Shown here: positions 4,727-5,801 of the stretch, in pieces | Layout: each line of letters starts with the position of its first letter | Numbering within the stretch: position 1 is the first letter of the stretch | Assembly: GCA_023415395.1 (NCBI GenBank) | Contig: JAEZKN010000063.1 | Location: forward strand, 1 to 5,801 | Origin: Actinomycetes bacterium | GTDB taxonomy: Bacteria; Actinomycetota; Actinomycetes; Propionibacteriales; Nocardioidaceae | Direction: 5' to 3' | DNA length: 5,801 bases | The notes under the pieces: model-generated | The model's database searches: none | Told to the model about the DNA's origin: nothing | What the model saw: only the letters and a program-made list of their open reading frames with translations | Program-made: the position numbers and the translations under genes

Positions 4727-5801
4727 CGGATCTCCTCCCAACGGTCGAGCGCCGCCCGGCGCGCCACCGCCTGATCCACGCTCGGGTCCGGGTAGCCCGC
4801 GGCGCGGCGGTCCTCGGGGCTCGGGTCGTGCGGGTCGGCGGCCTCGGCCAGCTCGGGCACCCAGCGGCGGACGTAGGCCCCGTCGGGGTCGAACCTGCGG
4901 CCCTGCGACGTCGGGTTGAAGACCCGGAAGAACGGCGCCGCGTCGACGCCGCTCCCGGCCGCCCACTGCCAGTTCTGCTGGTTGGAGGCCAGGTCGCCGT
5001 CGACGAGCCAGTCCATGAAGTGCCGTGCCCCGTGCTGCCACTCCACGTGCAGGTCCTTGACCAGGAAGCTCGCCACGACCATCCGGACCCGGTTGTGCAT
5101 CCAGCCGGTCGCCCGCAGCTGCCGCATGCCGGCGTCGACGAGCGGGAAGCCGGTGCGCCCCTCCTGCCAGGCCGCGAAGGCCCGGCCCGGTGGGTCGTAG
5201 CGCATGCGGGCGTACTGCGCGTGGAGGTAGTCGCGCGCCGTCTCGGGCCGTGCGGCGAGGACGTCGGCGAAGAACTCGCGCCACGCGAGCTCCTTGCGGT
5301 ACGTCGCCGCCCCGTCGCTGCGCCGGCGGGCGAGGTCCGCCAGCAGCGTGCGGGGGTGGAGCTCGCCCCAGCGCAGGTGGACCGACATCCGCGAGGTCGT
5401 GTCGAGGTCGGGCCGGTCGCGCTCGTCGTCGTAGTCGGCGACCCGGTCGAGGAAGCCCGCCCACTGCTCGTGCGCCGCGGCCTCCCCGGCGGCCGGCAGC
5501 TCCAGCTCGTCGGGGTGGTCGGGAGCCGGGACCTCCGCGGTGCTCTCCAGCCGCCGCCACCGCACCCCGGTCGGTGCGTCGACCGGCGCCCGCCACCCGT
5601 GCTCGGCCCAGGCCCGGTGGTAGGGCGTGAACACCTGGAAGCGCCGGCCGGACGTGGTCGTCACCCGGCCCGGCGCCACCGCGTAGGGCGACCCCGTCCG
5701 CGCCAGCTCGATCCCGTGCGCGGCGAGCGCCTCCTCGACGGCGGCGTCCCGGCGGGCGCCGTAGGGGCCGAAGTCGGCGGCGACGTGGACCCGGTCGGCA
5801 C
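4723..5801 (-). CDS. phr: Deoxyribodipyrimidine photolyase, class I CPD type (N-terminus outside window)
   Basis: This FAD enzyme uses near-UV or blue light to split cyclobutane pyrimidine dimers. The visible 358 residues (1 = first whole codon, at 5799) lack roughly the first 80-100. The end of the N-terminal alpha/beta domain is seen (VHVAADFGPYGARRD, 4-18). The FAD domain follows: TSRMSVHLRWG (135-145), ELAWREFF (170-177), TGWMHNRVRM (231-240), DGDLASNQQNWQW (267-279) and FRVFNP (291-296). By alignment from memory to E. coli PhrB, Trp254 and Trp277 match W359 and W382, and Asn273 matches N378 near the flavin. The position of W306, the outer Trp of the triad, appears to be Tyr201. The C-terminus ends WEEIR and looks complete. 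Its stop overlaps the TTG start of the next gene. The family is firm; the antenna cofactor cannot be judged. Confidence 0.93.
   Translation of the reverse strand, partial: ADRVHVAADFGPYGARRDAAVEEALAAHGIELARTGSPYAVAPGRVTTTSGRRFQVFTPYHRAWAEHGWRAPVDAPTGVRWRRLESTAEVPAPDHPDELELPAAGEAAAHEQWAGFLDRVADYDDERDRPDLDTTSRMSVHLRWGELHPRTLLADLARRRSDGAATYRKELAWREFFADVLAARPETARDYLHAQYARMRYDPPGRAFAAWQEGRTGFPLVDAGMRQLRATGWMHNRVRMVVASFLVKDLHVEWQHGARHFMDWLVDGDLASNQQNWQWAAGSGVDAAPFFRVFNPTSQGRRFDPDGAYVRRWVPELAEAADPHDPSPEDRRAAGYPDPSVDQAVARRAALDRWEEIR

Noticed and set aside
4727..5596. Extension of the thioesterase-like frame back through the photolyase gene
   Set aside because: The extension is Arg/Gly/Ala-rich noise in a shifted frame of a well-supported photolyase. 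The TTG start with a strong ribosome site explains the true beginning.

Overview
This is a high-GC (clearly about 70% or more by eye), gene-dense window. Codons end almost always in G or C, GTG and TTG starts occur, and the protein sequences look like those of an actinobacterium, plausibly a Nocardioides-type member of the Propionibacteriales. The genus is an inference from protein style and was not tested. All gene calls match known families. I see no mobile element, CRISPR array, tRNA or rRNA, and no clear sign of horizontal transfer.

Layout. On the + strand, 2-130 is the 3' end of an unrecognised gene. A 63-nt control region (131-193) follows, holding two strong palindromes. Next comes a two-gene unit: a DHA2-type (14-segment) major facilitator drug/proton antiporter (194-1810) and, one base later, a MarR-family regulator (1812-2294). 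The two palindromes share a TTGnC...GGCAA core and overlap the best promoter candidate. The simplest model is an efflux operon repressed by its own MarR protein and induced by a ligand, probably a pump substrate. The ligand is unknown.

The 81-nt gap at 2295-2375 lies between convergent genes and is almost filled by one 67-nt near-perfect hairpin, likely a bidirectional terminator.

On the - strand, read right to left, are a class I CPD photolyase (5801-4723, its N-terminus cut off by the window edge), an acyl-CoA-thioesterase-like protein (4726-3986) whose TTG start overlaps the photolyase stop, and a GH13 alpha-glucosidase (3959-2376) 26 nt further on. The first two are almost certainly translationally coupled. 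The glucosidase may be read through from them, but it also appears to have its own control. A TAGGAT -10 box sits exactly where a leaderless transcript would begin at the ATG, and an AT-rich LacI-style palindrome with a central CG lies in codons 2-7.

The best leads are regulatory: the paired MarR operators, the operator inside the glucosidase start, and the very long hairpin. One protein-level oddity is a Tyr where the outermost Trp of the photolyase electron-transfer triad is expected. I found no evidence for a new biological system here.
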